The notes below the pieces were generated by a model. That model was not told the origin of the DNA, made no database searches, and saw only the letters and a program-made list of their open reading frames with translations. From an uncultured eubacterium 1-6 (GTDB lineage Bacteria > Bacillota > Clostridia > Lachnospirales > Lachnospiraceae): a stretch of 64,000 nt of DNA. Shown here piece after piece: positions 42,827 to 51,365 of this stretch. The translations under genes were made by a program, and so were the position numbers. Positions within the stretch are counted from its first letter, which is position 1, and the number at the start of each line of letters is the position of its first letter. The stretch covers positions 83,938 through 147,937 of the forward strand of contig CAIFEZ010000006.1 of NCBI GenBank assembly GCA_903789595.1, read 5' to 3'.

Positions 42827-43130
42827 AATGACCAACGATACCGCTAAAGGCGGGAAAAGAGCATCCCCTGACTGGCATCGTTGCAGCGATACCGGGAATG
42901 CTCCTGTTTCAACAAGACATGTATACATTGAACACAAGATGATCAGTGCCTGCGCGGCATTGAGGATCTTCACGGATGCAGCCGTGCGGAAGATCTTTGA
43001 GTTCAGCACGGTGATTCCGCGGATGATCAATAACATTTGTACAAGCGTTCTGATTTATGGATATCAGAATCAAATGAGCCTGATTGATGACCACGCCGTA
43101 CAGACTGTTCTTGAGGGAGAATACACATAA
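42827..43130 (+). pseudogene. ExeA/TniB-like AAA transposition helper, C-terminal remnant
   Basis: The frame YIEHKMISACAALRIFTDAAVRKIFEFS and then IPRMINNICTSVLIYGYQNQ with IDDHAVQTVLEGEY matches the C-terminal helical part of ExeA-type AAA ATPases that accompany transposases. The ATPase core is missing and the first 28 residues look unrelated. It borders the CRISPR locus on the right. The following bases (43130-43200) read VVGIDVKVDTD, which may be the start of another transposase. Confidence 0.6.
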
Positions 43131-43264
43131 AATATACCGTCGTCGGGATCGACGTAAAAGTGGACACAGATTCCGGCAGATCAAAGACAAAAGTAACCGG
43201 TTGATTTTTGCATTGGCAGGTACAGAAAAAATTTGGAGAAATACAAGACGTTAGGAGGACGTTA

Positions 43265-44182
43265 ATGATAGGTGCAATTATCGGTGATATAGCCGGCTCG
43301 CGTTTTGAACGGAAGAATCGAAGATCGAAGGACTTCAGCATTTTTCATGAAGACAGCCGTCCCACAGATGACAGTGTTATGTCAGTGGCGATTGCTAAGG
43401 CGATTCTGGAATGCCATGGAAACTATGCAGATCTTTCGGCCAAAGCTGTTTCATGTATGCAGGAATTCGGGAGAATGTATAAAAATGCAGGGTATGGAGG
43501 TGCTTTTATACAATGGATATGGAGCAGCGACTCAAAGTCTTATGGAAGTTTTGGAAATGGTGCCGCAATGAGAGTAGGACCATGTGGCTTTGCAGCGAAA
43601 AGTATTGATGAAGCCAAAGAACTTTCCGAAGCTGTGACGAAAGTTACTCACGATCATCCGGAAGGCTTGAAGGGTGCCGAAGCGGTAGCGGTTTCAGTTT
43701 TTCTTGCCAGAACCGGTAAAAACAAGGATGAAATTAAAGAGTATATCGCAGACAATTATTACGGCATTAATTTTACGATTGATGAGATTCGCCCGACGTA
43801 TAAATTTGATGTTTCATGCCAGGGGTCAGTACCTGTTGCCTTGGAAGCGTTTTTTGAATCAAGTGATTTTGAGGATGCAATAAGAAACGCTGTCTCTGTC
43901 GGTGGGGACAGCGATACGATTGCAGCTATTACAGGTGTAGTTGCAGAAGCTTATTATGGCATTCCTGCTGATTTTATTGAGAAAGCAACTGAATATTTAT
44001 ATGCTTCAGAAATGGAAATCGTGTACTTTTTTGAGCAGTTGTTTCCATCAAAGGCTATCGGGGAGAACAATACCAGTCTTAGCGTTTTTGATGTGATTGA
44101 AGGCAAATACGGCCAGTGGGGAAGAAGAAAAGACATTGCAGAAAGAAATAAAAAATTAGTGAAGAATCGGTTCATGCAATGA
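43265..44182 (+). CDS. ADP-ribosylglycohydrolase family protein
   Basis: 305 residues from the ATG at 43265 with TTAGGAGGACG upstream. The all-helical fold with a di-magnesium site is supported by MIGAIIGDIAGSRFE, SRPTDDSVMSVA (the TDD metal motif) and VSVGGDSDTIAAITGVVAEAYYG. These enzymes remove ADP-ribose from proteins or small molecules (DraG/ARH group). The third metal motif residue is Ser (DDS) instead of Thr, a known variation. It stands alone between two remnant-rich gaps, just beyond the CRISPR locus; no cognate ADP-ribosyltransferase is seen nearby. Confidence 0.88.
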   Translation: MIGAIIGDIAGSRFERKNRRSKDFSIFHEDSRPTDDSVMSVAIAKAILECHGNYADLSAKAVSCMQEFGRMYKNAGYGGAFIQWIWSSDSKSYGSFGNGAAMRVGPCGFAAKSIDEAKELSEAVTKVTHDHPEGLKGAEAVAVSVFLARTGKNKDEIKEYIADNYYGINFTIDEIRPTYKFDVSCQGSVPVALEAFFESSDFEDAIRNAVSVGGDSDTIAAITGVVAEAYYGIPADFIEKATEYLYASEMEIVYFFEQLFPSKAIGENNTSLSVFDVIEGKYGQWGRRKDIAERNKKLVKNRFMQ

Positions 44183-45079
44183 AAATTGCCACGAAGAGCA
44201 TGAACAGATATTTGAGCTCCTTTAAGGTGGGAATGGGTGAAGAGAAGTAATTAGAGAAGTGCTTGGGGTGGTAGCATACCATAAACGAAGACTTTCAGGA
44301 GGATCCAGATCTGCCCGGCGAAAAGGATAGAGCAGTTCCTTTTGGATGAAGATATTTTAATATAATAGGGGCGTATTATGGTCTAAGTGGGAAAGAACTA
44401 CTGAATCCGGCGTTATCAGATAAGGGGTACAGGGCTTTCTTCAGTTCTTACAAAAACTAAGATAAATGATGGATATTTGGGCCAGTTTAGGCTATGCTAA
44501 TTAAGCATATCTAACTGTAAATTACACATGGAAAGTGAGCAGGAAAATGCCGGTATCTCATATCGAATTATGGAATAATGGAATGCCGGCTATATTATGC
44601 TGTGAAATCGATATATTTTTTTGATATGAGGTTAGATCATCCTAACAATAATAAAAGGACAGCCGGCCTTTGACCGGCTTCGAGAGTCTATGCCTGACTG
44701 GAAGCAGCTTCATGAAGAATACGACAAGGCGAAGGATGATAAGTGAGGAAAAGACATGATCGTACTCAAGGAGCAAATCGATATACCGGTACCTTATGAA
44801 AAGCTGGAGAACTGGCTGGATCACTTTGAAACATACGGGACGACATGAGGCTGGACAACCTGTATTTGAAGAATATCCTTACCAAAGGCAAAGGGGAATA
44901 TCCTGACCGGTTTCCGGCCAAAGAACTTAAGAACCACACACCGGTGAAAGAGATGGCGAAGCTACTGTGAAAAAATCTGGGAGTTGAACGCACCGATCTA
45001 CCAGTGTGCCATGCAAAAGTTATTCCGAATTAAAAATTAAGAAAAAATTTTTTTTAAAAACTGTGAGGAGATTGAATCA
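44183..45079. other. Gap of about 900 bases with small decayed frames
   Basis: Nothing recognisable from 44183 to 44640. At 44756-44848 a 30-codon frame after AAGTGAGG (MIVLKEQIDIPVPYEKLENW) looks like the start of an SRPBCC-type protein cut after one helix. It overlaps a 41-codon frame (44845-44970; MRLDNLYLKNILTKGKGEYP) with no known relative. An upstream partial frame ends PDWKQLHEEYDKAKDDK. These are probably gene debris. The last 60 bases are very AT-rich and may hold the promoter of the next gene. Confidence 0.4.
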
Positions 45080-46039
45080 ATGGAAAAAGAGGCGAACTGG
45101 CCGGGACCCGAGGGACTGATCCCGGCGCTGGAAAAGAACGCGGCGAACGCGAGCTTGCATACAAGACGGTTTTTGGATGAAATCCTTATTGAAGAGCGTA
45201 TCATCGGGACCCGTGTGGCGGATCTCACGATGAAGCTGTGGGGAAGCGAGTTCACCTCGCCGATCATGATGCCGGCGTTTTCGCATCTGAACAAGGCGGG
45301 ACTTGCTCATCGCCCGATGGAAGAATACGCGCAGGCTGCAAAAAATCTGGGAATCGTCAACTGGGTCGGAATGGAATCCGATGCGGATTACGCAAAAATT
45401 GCCGAAGTCGGCGCAAAGACGATCCGCATCATCAAGCCGTTCGCCGATCATGAAAAGATCAGAGAGCAGATGACCTTCGCTGTAAAACACCAGGCTCTTG
45501 CGGTCGGCATCGATATCGACCATAGCATCGGGAAAGACGGGAATGTGGATGTGGTCGACGGCGAAAAACTCGGTACCCTGACTGCGCAGGAGATCAAAGA
45601 ATTTGCAGATTTTGCGCACAAATCAGGCGTTCCGTTTGTGGCAAAGGGAGTCCTCAGCACAAGAGATGCTGCCCTCTGTGAGAAAGCAGGCGCTGACGCC
45701 ATCGTGGTCAGCCATCATCACGGGAGAATGCCTTTTGCGGTACCGCCGGCGATGATCCTTCCGGATATCCGGAAAGTTTCAGGAAAAATGAAGGTATTTG
45801 CCGACTGTTCGGTCGATGATGGAAGAGATGCCTACAAACTCCTGGCGCTGGGAGCCGATGCGGTGTCCACCGGGCGTGCAATACTGCCGGGACTTCTGAA
45901 AGAGGGGACACCGGCTGTCGAGAGAAAAATACAACAGATGAATGACCAGCTGAAAGAATTGATGGGATATACAGGAGTGGCGGCACTGGATTTGTTTGAT
46001 GCGACGGTGCTCTGGTATCATGGACGCCCATTAAAATAA
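45080..46039 (+). CDS. FMN-dependent alpha-hydroxyacid dehydrogenase/oxidase family
   Basis: 319 residues with GAGGAGATT before the ATG. A TIM barrel of the lactate oxidase/glycolate oxidase family: TSPIMMPAFSHLNKAG, GVPFVAKGVLSTRDAALCEKAGADAIVVSHHHGRMPFAVPPAMI (the Lys and the SNHGGR-like His-Arg pair, here SHHHGR) and KVFADCSVDDGRDAYKLLALGADAVSTGRAIL (phosphate-binding). It oxidises a 2-hydroxy acid such as lactate. The SHHHGR variant is frequent in Clostridia, where electrons go to another carrier than oxygen. Monocistronic by position. Confidence 0.85.
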   Translation: MEKEANWPGPEGLIPALEKNAANASLHTRRFLDEILIEERIIGTRVADLTMKLWGSEFTSPIMMPAFSHLNKAGLAHRPMEEYAQAAKNLGIVNWVGMESDADYAKIAEVGAKTIRIIKPFADHEKIREQMTFAVKHQALAVGIDIDHSIGKDGNVDVVDGEKLGTLTAQEIKEFADFAHKSGVPFVAKGVLSTRDAALCEKAGADAIVVSHHHGRMPFAVPPAMILPDIRKVSGKMKVFADCSVDDGRDAYKLLALGADAVSTGRAILPGLLKEGTPAVERKIQQMNDQLKELMGYTGVAALDLFDATVLWYHGRPLK

Positions 46040-46093
46040 TATGAGAGCACGGCCGGGAGAAGACAGGCCGCATTCAGGTATTGTAAAAGCCGC

Positions 46094-46603
46094 TCAAAGC
46101 AGGATTCCCAGCATGATGCAGAATTGGGCGACGGAGTTGGTGATCTGTTCTTTCCAGTTTGCCTTTGCGTCGCGCCGGTCTCTCTTATTGGCGAACCACA
46201 CCATGAGACCCATGCCGGCGGCACCGGTTAAAAATAAAAAGAGCGCCGGCATATTTGTCATGTGGCGGATTACGGCCGCAATGGACCAGCGGCCGCGGTC
46301 AACGACCAGCGCCAGAATGACGAGCAGAAATCCGGCGGGCATCAGATAGCGCATCTGTTTGTTCAGAAAGCGCAGATCCCTGTGCTGCAGGGCGATGACG
46401 AATTTCCATCCGGCCTTGAGCGCGCCGGCGAGGATCACCAGCAGGACGCCTGCTTGAAACAGCTGGCTGTTGAATCGTGCTGCCAGGATGGCGGAGCTGA
46501 CGCTGAAGAACAGGACGGGCAGGCAGTCGACAAGCGCCATGAAAAGGGTGAAACCTTCCGGTACCGGCCCGGGGACCATTCTGCTTTGCTTTTCTTTGTC
46601 CAT
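46094..46603 (-). CDS. Four-helix membrane protein of unknown function
   Basis: 169 residues with four hydrophobic segments (about 15-40, 46-68, 84-104 and 115-135) and a basic loop FANKRDRRDAKANWKEQ before a last short helix. No family recognised. Its ATG overlaps the stop of the DUF1295 gene (TAATG), so both are made together, probably under the TetR regulator encoded divergently. Confidence 0.6.
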   Translation of the reverse strand: MDKEKQSRMVPGPVPEGFTLFMALVDCLPVLFFSVSSAILAARFNSQLFQAGVLLVILAGALKAGWKFVIALQHRDLRFLNKQMRYLMPAGFLLVILALVVDRGRWSIAAVIRHMTNMPALFLFLTGAAGMGLMVWFANKRDRRDAKANWKEQITNSVAQFCIMLGILL

Positions 46604-47394
46604 TATGCCACCAGCCATTTGTGATTCTTTACGGAGTAGAGAGGGATGAACGGGATCATGATCGGGGTCGTGGATTTGTATTTTTGATATTCCGGGTCGG
46701 CGCCGTAGTTCTTGTCCTGGCGGATTTCCAGCCGGCGGGCGCCGCCGAACATGACGTAGATGATGCCGGCGTAGCCGAGGAGGGCGCAGATCCATTCCGC
46801 CGCGCCGCGGTAGATGATGATTCCGGAGACGAAGACACCGGTCCAGAAGATCATCTCACCGAAGTAGTTCGGACAGCGCACGAGACGGAACAGCCCGGTG
46901 TCCACGAAGCGCCCGGGATTCTTTTTCTTGGCCCTGCTTTTCTGGAGATCAGCGGTTGCTTCCAGCGTCAGGCCGGCAGCGGAGATGAGAAGCCCGATGA
47001 CGCAAAGCGCGTCCGTGCCGCTTCCGTTCATGAGCCGGAATGTCACAGGGGACGTCTGGAGTGCATAGAGAATAGAAGCGGAGATCCAGATCGCCAGCTT
47101 GGCGCCGAAAGAAACCCCGTCGTTTTGTTTGACTTCCCCTTTCATGCGTCTGGTGTAAGCTGTCTTGCGGTCCCGATAGACCAGATAGCCGGAAAGCCGG
47201 CAGCCGTAGAGGATGAAGAGTACGCATTGCAGGGCGGTGCCCACGGTGAGCGCGTGACGGAAAAGGGCGAGCTGCCCGGCGCCGATAAGCGCCACCGCCG
47301 CACCGTATCCGATGGAAATGAACCAGACATATTTGCGGAAGCCGCAGGAACTGGCGATCAGCGCCAGCACCAGAAGAATCAGAAATGTTTTCAT
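46603..47394 (-). CDS. DUF1295 / steroid 5-alpha reductase-like membrane protein
   Basis: 263 residues with six or seven membrane helices. The C-terminal signature GRFVDTGLFRLVRCPNYFGEMIFWTGVFV followed by RRLEIRQDKNYGADPEYQKYKSTTP is that of the DUF1295/isoprenylcysteine methyltransferase-like superfamily. Bacterial members may reduce or methylate lipids; the substrate is unknown. GAGG precedes the ATG. It is divergent from a TetR gene with a palindromic operator between. Confidence 0.82.
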   Translation of the reverse strand: MKTFLILLVLALIASSCGFRKYVWFISIGYGAAVALIGAGQLALFRHALTVGTALQCVLFILYGCRLSGYLVYRDRKTAYTRRMKGEVKQNDGVSFGAKLAIWISASILYALQTSPVTFRLMNGSGTDALCVIGLLISAAGLTLEATADLQKSRAKKKNPGRFVDTGLFRLVRCPNYFGEMIFWTGVFVSGIIIYRGAAEWICALLGYAGIIYVMFGGARRLEIRQDKNYGADPEYQKYKSTTPIMIPFIPLYSVKNHKWLVA

Positions 47395-47413
47395 ATGTTA
47401 TCCTCGTTTCTTT

Positions 47414-47467
47414 TTGACAGATTCTGCCTGTTGGGAGCATAATTAATCATAGCGACATTTGTCGCTA
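47414..47467 (+). promoter_or_regulatory. Promoter and TetR operator in a divergent region
   Basis: + strand -35 TTGACA (47414-47419), 18-bp spacer, -10 CATAAT (47438-47443). The perfect palindrome TAGCGACA-TT-TGTCGCTA (47450-47467) covers the start site. A half site TGTCGCT recurs at 47521. It fits autoregulation by the TetR protein and control of the divergent membrane operon. Confidence 0.8.
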
Positions 47468-47531
47468 TTTTCAAGATGATTCCGGTGAAAAAAAATTTAT
47501 TCGCAACAGAAAACAGGAGGTGTCGCTTTTT

Positions 47532-48086
47532 ATGAGAAGAAAAGATCTGGACGAGGACCGGATCCGTGAGTGTCTGACCGGGGCTCTCCTGCAGCTCATG
47601 AAAGAGAAAGAGTTCGGCGCGGTATCCGTTGGTGAAATCGCAGAACGGGCGGGTGTGCATCGCGCTACCTTTTACAGGCACTTCCGTTCGAAGGAAGATG
47701 TCCTGCGCGCCTTCCTGTCGCAGATCTTCAAGGGGGCGGCGGGGAACAGGGAGATGCTGCAGAAGGACTTTTCATCTTTTATTAGGCCGGTTTTTCAGGC
47801 GCTGTACGACAAAAGGGAACTGATTCTGCTGCTGCACCGCGCCGGCCTTTCCGGCCTGTTTATGGATGCACTGAAGGACTATTTCGATTCGAACGGGCAG
47901 CGCGAAGCGCCGGGGCGGGAGAAAACTGGCGCGGACGGCAGGGAAAAAAGTTCCGGCGCCGGGCTTCTGGAAGAATACCGGACAGCTTACCGGATCGGGG
48001 GTATCTATTCCTGCCTGCTTCTCTGGTTCTCCCACGGGATGGCGGAGACGCCGGAAGAAATGACGCGCATCGCGGCTTCGATGTAA
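47532..48086 (+). CDS. TetR-family transcriptional regulator
   Basis: 184 residues from the ATG at 47532 (AGGAGGTG nine bases upstream). HTH region IRECLTGALLQLMKEKEFGAVSVGEIAERAGVHRATFYRHFRSKEDVLRAFL is typical of TetR_C_7/DhaS-like regulators. The C-domain carries a Gly/Lys-rich loop (about 125-145). It most likely represses the divergent DUF1295 operon through the palindrome at 47450-47467. Confidence 0.9.
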   Translation: MRRKDLDEDRIRECLTGALLQLMKEKEFGAVSVGEIAERAGVHRATFYRHFRSKEDVLRAFLSQIFKGAAGNREMLQKDFSSFIRPVFQALYDKRELILLLHRAGLSGLFMDALKDYFDSNGQREAPGREKTGADGREKSSGAGLLEEYRTAYRIGGIYSCLLLWFSHGMAETPEEMTRIAASM

Positions 48087-48478
48087 AGCGGCAAGCGTGA
48101 ATAGTTAACCGATTGAAGGCAATATCTTTGGATTATAAGTCAGCAACGCAAAATTTCTTTCTAAAGATATCATTACAGAGTTTCGCGGGCGTGGTGATGA
48201 AGTGCATATGTATCCGCTGACATTTGCGGAGTTCATGGCTGTGTATGAGGGTGAGAAAGGGGATGGATGGCGCGATTATGTGCTTTACGGCGGGATAGTA
48301 CTGGTACTCAGTCACTTGAGGCCGCAATTAGCAATCTCAAGTTTTAGGGGGGACATAGACATGTAGTATACGATTCGCAGATCGGGGTCAGCAGTATTGT
48401 GAAAATCTCTTGACCGTACCCGTAGGGGCCGACTTATGATTTTGGTGGAGGCGGATAAGGCCTTTGGCGGGATGCCTT
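48087..48478. other. Gap of about 390 bases holding an ATPase remnant
   Basis: Apart from the DUF4143 fragment at 48145-48297, no gene is supported. The part 48360-48478 has only short frames; GGCGGGATGCCTTTC near 48467 resembles the GGMPF codons of DUF4143 genes. Confidence 0.4.
48145..48297 (+). pseudogene. DUF4143 ATPase internal fragment
   Basis: Reads FLSKDIITEFRGRGDEVHMY, PLTFAEFMAVYEGEKG and DYVLYGG, the middle of the family (compare EFRGRGDQIRVQPLSFSEY in the gene at 18893). Both ends are lost. It shows that a third DUF4143 gene once lay here. Confidence 0.75.
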
Positions 48479-48688
48479 TCAAATTTCGCTTCTTGGCGGG
48501 AACAATTCTTCCACGGTTCGGTGGTAATATTCGGAGAGCCGGATCGCCACATAGACATTCGGGCACTGTGTCCCGTTTTCATATCGATAGAGCGTTTTCG
48601 GATCTATCTTGAGATCCTCGGCGGCTTTGGCCCGGGAAAGTCCGGCTGATTTTCTGGCTGCCAGCAGATTGTTTGGCTTTTTGTCCAA
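48479..48688 (-). CDS. Small XRE-family HTH protein
   Basis: 69 residues from a TTG seven bases after GGGAGGTG. A single Cro/C1-type HTH: NLLAARKSAGLSRAKAAEDLKIDPKTLYRYENGTQCPNVYVAIRLSEYY followed by TVEELFP. It lies just downstream of the S24 repressor gene on the same strand, about 145 bases away. A phage-type regulator is plausible, but no other phage genes are near. Confidence 0.75.
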   Translation of the reverse strand: MDKKPNNLLAARKSAGLSRAKAAEDLKIDPKTLYRYENGTQCPNVYVAIRLSEYYHRTVEELFPPRSEI

Positions 48689-48835
48689 GCTGCATCACCT
48701 CCCCATAAGATTCTGGCTGACAATATACATATGTATGATTCCGTGCTGCTTTCTTTGCGGCAGCTGCGGGACAAGAGCCCGAATGTGCCTTCTCCGGTAT
48801 GCGGCGCCGTTTACAGCATGTTACAGCATGGCGTT

Positions 48836-49570
48836 TTACCGGATGGCTCTGCATACCTTCCCGAAGATGCGGAAGTCATCGCGGTCGAGGTGAACCGGGA
48901 TCGGCGTATATTTCTGATTCAGGGAAATAAGAAACGTCCCGTCGCTGTCATTTTTCAGCTTCTTGATATATGCGTTGTCGTTTAACGAGAAGATTCCGAT
49001 TTCCCCGTCGTCCAGTGTTTCCTGCCGGTGCACATAAACCATGTCGTGATCGTGAAAAGCCGGTTCCATACTGTCTCCGCTGATGGTGACGGCAAAATCC
49101 GCGCCCTTTGCGTCCCTGGCGGGCACTTCGATGGTCGTGTAATAATCGGAATCAAGAAAATCTCCATGTCCGGCGGATACTCTTGCGTCGTAGAGCCGGA
49201 GCCGGGTCATGGAAGGTACGCCCGCGGGAACTGCCGGATACGGAATCACGTTCGTAGCCCTGGCGTAGCTGACCGGGTGGACCAGCATTTCAATATAAGA
49301 GAGCGCTTTCTGCTTTCCTTCGTCATTCAGCATGGACAGGGGGTCTTTCGGATTGCTCCCGAAGTATTCCTCCAGACAGTCCGGGATCTCCAGAATCCGG
49401 CAGATGTGCAGGAAAATCCGCGCGGAGACCTCGTTTCTCCCGGTCTCCCAGGCAGAAACGCTCTTCTGGCTGACCTCGATTCCTTCTTCAAGAAGCTTTT
49501 CCGCAAGCTCGGTCTGGGATAGGTGTGCCTTCTTTCGGTAAGCTGTGATGATTGCGCCGATATTTTCCAT
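48836..49570 (-). CDS. XRE-S24 (LexA/CI-like) repressor
   Basis: 244 residues. N-terminal HTH (about 5-60: IGAIITAYRKKAHLSQTELAEKL, SQKSVSAWETGRNEVSA). The C-terminal S24 peptidase domain (about 135-240) has a possible self-cleavage site DARVSAGHGDFL (Ala-Gly), the Ser nucleophile in TISGDSMEPAFHDHD and the Lys in NDNAYIKKLKND. Such repressors cleave themselves when RecA is activated by DNA damage. It is divergent from a Y-family polymerase gene, with shared GCCGTACAG sites, so it likely controls SOS-like mutagenesis and its own synthesis. Confidence 0.88.
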   Translation of the reverse strand: MENIGAIITAYRKKAHLSQTELAEKLLEEGIEVSQKSVSAWETGRNEVSARIFLHICRILEIPDCLEEYFGSNPKDPLSMLNDEGKQKALSYIEMLVHPVSYARATNVIPYPAVPAGVPSMTRLRLYDARVSAGHGDFLDSDYYTTIEVPARDAKGADFAVTISGDSMEPAFHDHDMVYVHRQETLDDGEIGIFSLNDNAYIKKLKNDSDGTFLISLNQKYTPIPVHLDRDDFRIFGKVCRAIR

Positions 49571-49649
49571 AAAACACCTCTTTCTGACGTTTCTGATTTC
49601 ATTCCGCAGCGGATATCCCGCCGCACGCAGGTCTTATCCTCTCCTCTAC

Positions 49650-49760
49650 AGAATAGCATACTGTACGGCAAAGTCAATAGAAATACTGCTTAAAAAAGTA
49701 AAAACGGGCCAAAATGACCATTTTCAACTATGGAAAATAGCGTTATACTGGCCGTACAGA
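49650..49760. promoter_or_regulatory. Divergent promoters with shared GCCGTACAG operators
   Basis: Minus strand: -35 TTGACT (49677-49672), 16-bp spacer, -10 TATTCT (49655-49650), with GCCGTACAG (49669-49661) inside the spacer. Plus strand: -35 TTTTCA, 17-bp spacer, -10 TATACT, and GCCGTACAG at 49751-49759 just after it. Both promoters thus carry the same 9-mer in the same direction of transcription. The S24 repressor is the likely ligand. Confidence 0.7.
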
Positions 49761-49863
49761 GAGAAACCACGATGCCATGTTTCTCTTTTTATGAACATAC
49801 GGGCATGTCAGGATCCGGGAATCCGAGGTCCCTCAGGACAGGAAGAGCGGGGAGGTGAGAAGG

Positions 49864-51183
49864 ATGTCCGATCGGATCATATTGCATGTGGACTGCAACT
49901 GTTTTTACGCGTCGGTGGAAATGCTGTACCATCCGGAGCTTGCCGGAAAGCCGCTTGCGGTCGGCGGGGATCCGGAGGAGCGGCACGGGATTGTTCTTAC
50001 GGCCAATTATATCGCGAAGCGACATGGCGTGAAGACCGGCATGGCGCTCTGGCAGGCGAGACAGTGCTGTCCGGATCTTGTTTTTGTTCCGCCGAGGATG
50101 TACCTGTATCTGCGGTTCTCCCGCATGGCAAGAACCATTTATCAGGAGTATTCCGACAAGGTGGAGAACTTCGGCCTGGATGAATGCTGGATTGATCTCA
50201 CGGACAGCTGCGCGCTTCTGGGCGATCATACGCGGACCATTGAAAACGGTTACCGGATTGCGCAGGAGATCAGCGCGAGGATCCGCCGGGAGCTCGGCAT
50301 CACGGTCAGCATCGGTGTTTCCTGGAACAAGATCTACGCAAAACTCGGGAGCGATTACAAGAAGCCCGATGCGATCACAGTTTTTGACAGGAACAACTAT
50401 AAGCAGCTGATCTATCCGCTTCCGGTGTCGGACCTTCTGTATGTCGGGAGAAGGACGGAGAAGAAGTTGGAGAAATACGGGATCCGCACCATCGGGGAGC
50501 TCGCGGAAGCAGATCCGCGTTATCTTCAGAACTGGTTTGGCAAGGTCGGGCTGATGCTGTCGGTTTTTGCAAGAGGCGAGGACCGGACGCCGGTGAATGA
50601 TCTCGGCGTGGAGGCACCAGTCAGGAGTGTCGGAAACAGCACGACAACGCCGCGGGATCTGGTAAACAGTGAGGATGTGCGGCTTGTGCTCTATCTCCTT
50701 GCAGAAAGCGTATCGGAGCGGCTCCGGAAGAATCACTTTGAGGGGCAGGTGGTCTCTGTGTACGTGAGGAACACGGACCTGTGGGGATTCCATCAGCAGA
50801 AAAAGATTTCTGCGCCGACGAATATTTCCGGAGAGATTGAGGAAGCGGCATTCAGCATCTTTCAAAAGCTGTACCGGTGGGAGAAGCCGATCCGGAGCAT
50901 CGGGATCAGCGTGGGAGAATTAAAGCCCGAGGGGCAGCCAAGGCAGCTGTCACTGTTCCTGAACGAGCAGTACCGGGAACGGCAGATGCGGGCGGACCGT
51001 ATGGTGACACTGATCCGCAGCCGGTACGGATACGCCGCGGTGCAGCGGGGCATCATGCATGAGGATCGGTATCTTGCCTCTTTAAATGCGACGGCGGAGG
51101 ATCACATGATCCATCCACATTCGTATCTGGAGCATGGAAACCGGAGCGGCTGTGAGGCAGCTCTTTCTGCGGAAAGCAGATGA
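49864..51183 (+). CDS. Y-family DNA polymerase (DinB/UmuC type)
   Basis: 439 residues from the ATG at 49864 after GGGGAGGTGAG. Catalytic motifs are present: IILHVDCNCFYASVEML (first Asp; steric region) and FGLDECWIDLTDSCALL (Asp-Glu pair), then ITVSIGVSWNKIYAKLGSDYKKPDA. HhH region VGRRTEKKLEKYGIRTIGELA and a little-finger domain (about 260-390) ending with a beta-clamp-like QLSLF motif. It performs error-prone translesion synthesis. Pairing with an S24 repressor resembles UmuDC-like mobile mutagenesis cassettes. A small gene follows after a block of tandem repeats. Confidence 0.92.
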   Translation: MSDRIILHVDCNCFYASVEMLYHPELAGKPLAVGGDPEERHGIVLTANYIAKRHGVKTGMALWQARQCCPDLVFVPPRMYLYLRFSRMARTIYQEYSDKVENFGLDECWIDLTDSCALLGDHTRTIENGYRIAQEISARIRRELGITVSIGVSWNKIYAKLGSDYKKPDAITVFDRNNYKQLIYPLPVSDLLYVGRRTEKKLEKYGIRTIGELAEADPRYLQNWFGKVGLMLSVFARGEDRTPVNDLGVEAPVRSVGNSTTTPRDLVNSEDVRLVLYLLAESVSERLRKNHFEGQVVSVYVRNTDLWGFHQQKKISAPTNISGEIEEAAFSIFQKLYRWEKPIRSIGISVGELKPEGQPRQLSLFLNEQYRERQMRADRMVTLIRSRYGYAAVQRGIMHEDRYLASLNATAEDHMIHPHSYLEHGNRSGCEAALSAESR

Positions 51184-51184
51184 C

Positions 51185-51350
51185 TGTGTGCACAGAACAC
51201 GAGCGGTATTCAGGGAGGGATCGTGACAGGGCATGCATGGAAAACGAGCAGCATTCAGGGGAGGATCGTGACAGGGTATGCACAGAAAACGAGCAGAACG
51301 CAGGGAAGGATCGTGACAGGGTATGCATAGAAAGCGAGTGATATTCGGGA
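51185..51350. repeat. Tandem repeats of about 56 bp after the polymerase gene
   Basis: Three to four degenerate units of the form GGATCGTGACAGGGTATGCA followed by GAAAACGAGCAG and ATTCAGGGA lie between the polymerase stop and the next gene. Units differ by point changes. The region is open in reverse frames only because of its periodicity. Confidence 0.75.
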
Positions 51351-51365
51351 AGGAAGGTGAGGCGC

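Noticed and set aside
48479..49570. Prophage immunity region (XRE plus S24 repressor)
   Set aside because: No phage structural, integrase core or replication genes nearby; the divergent Y-family polymerase points to a DNA-damage cassette.
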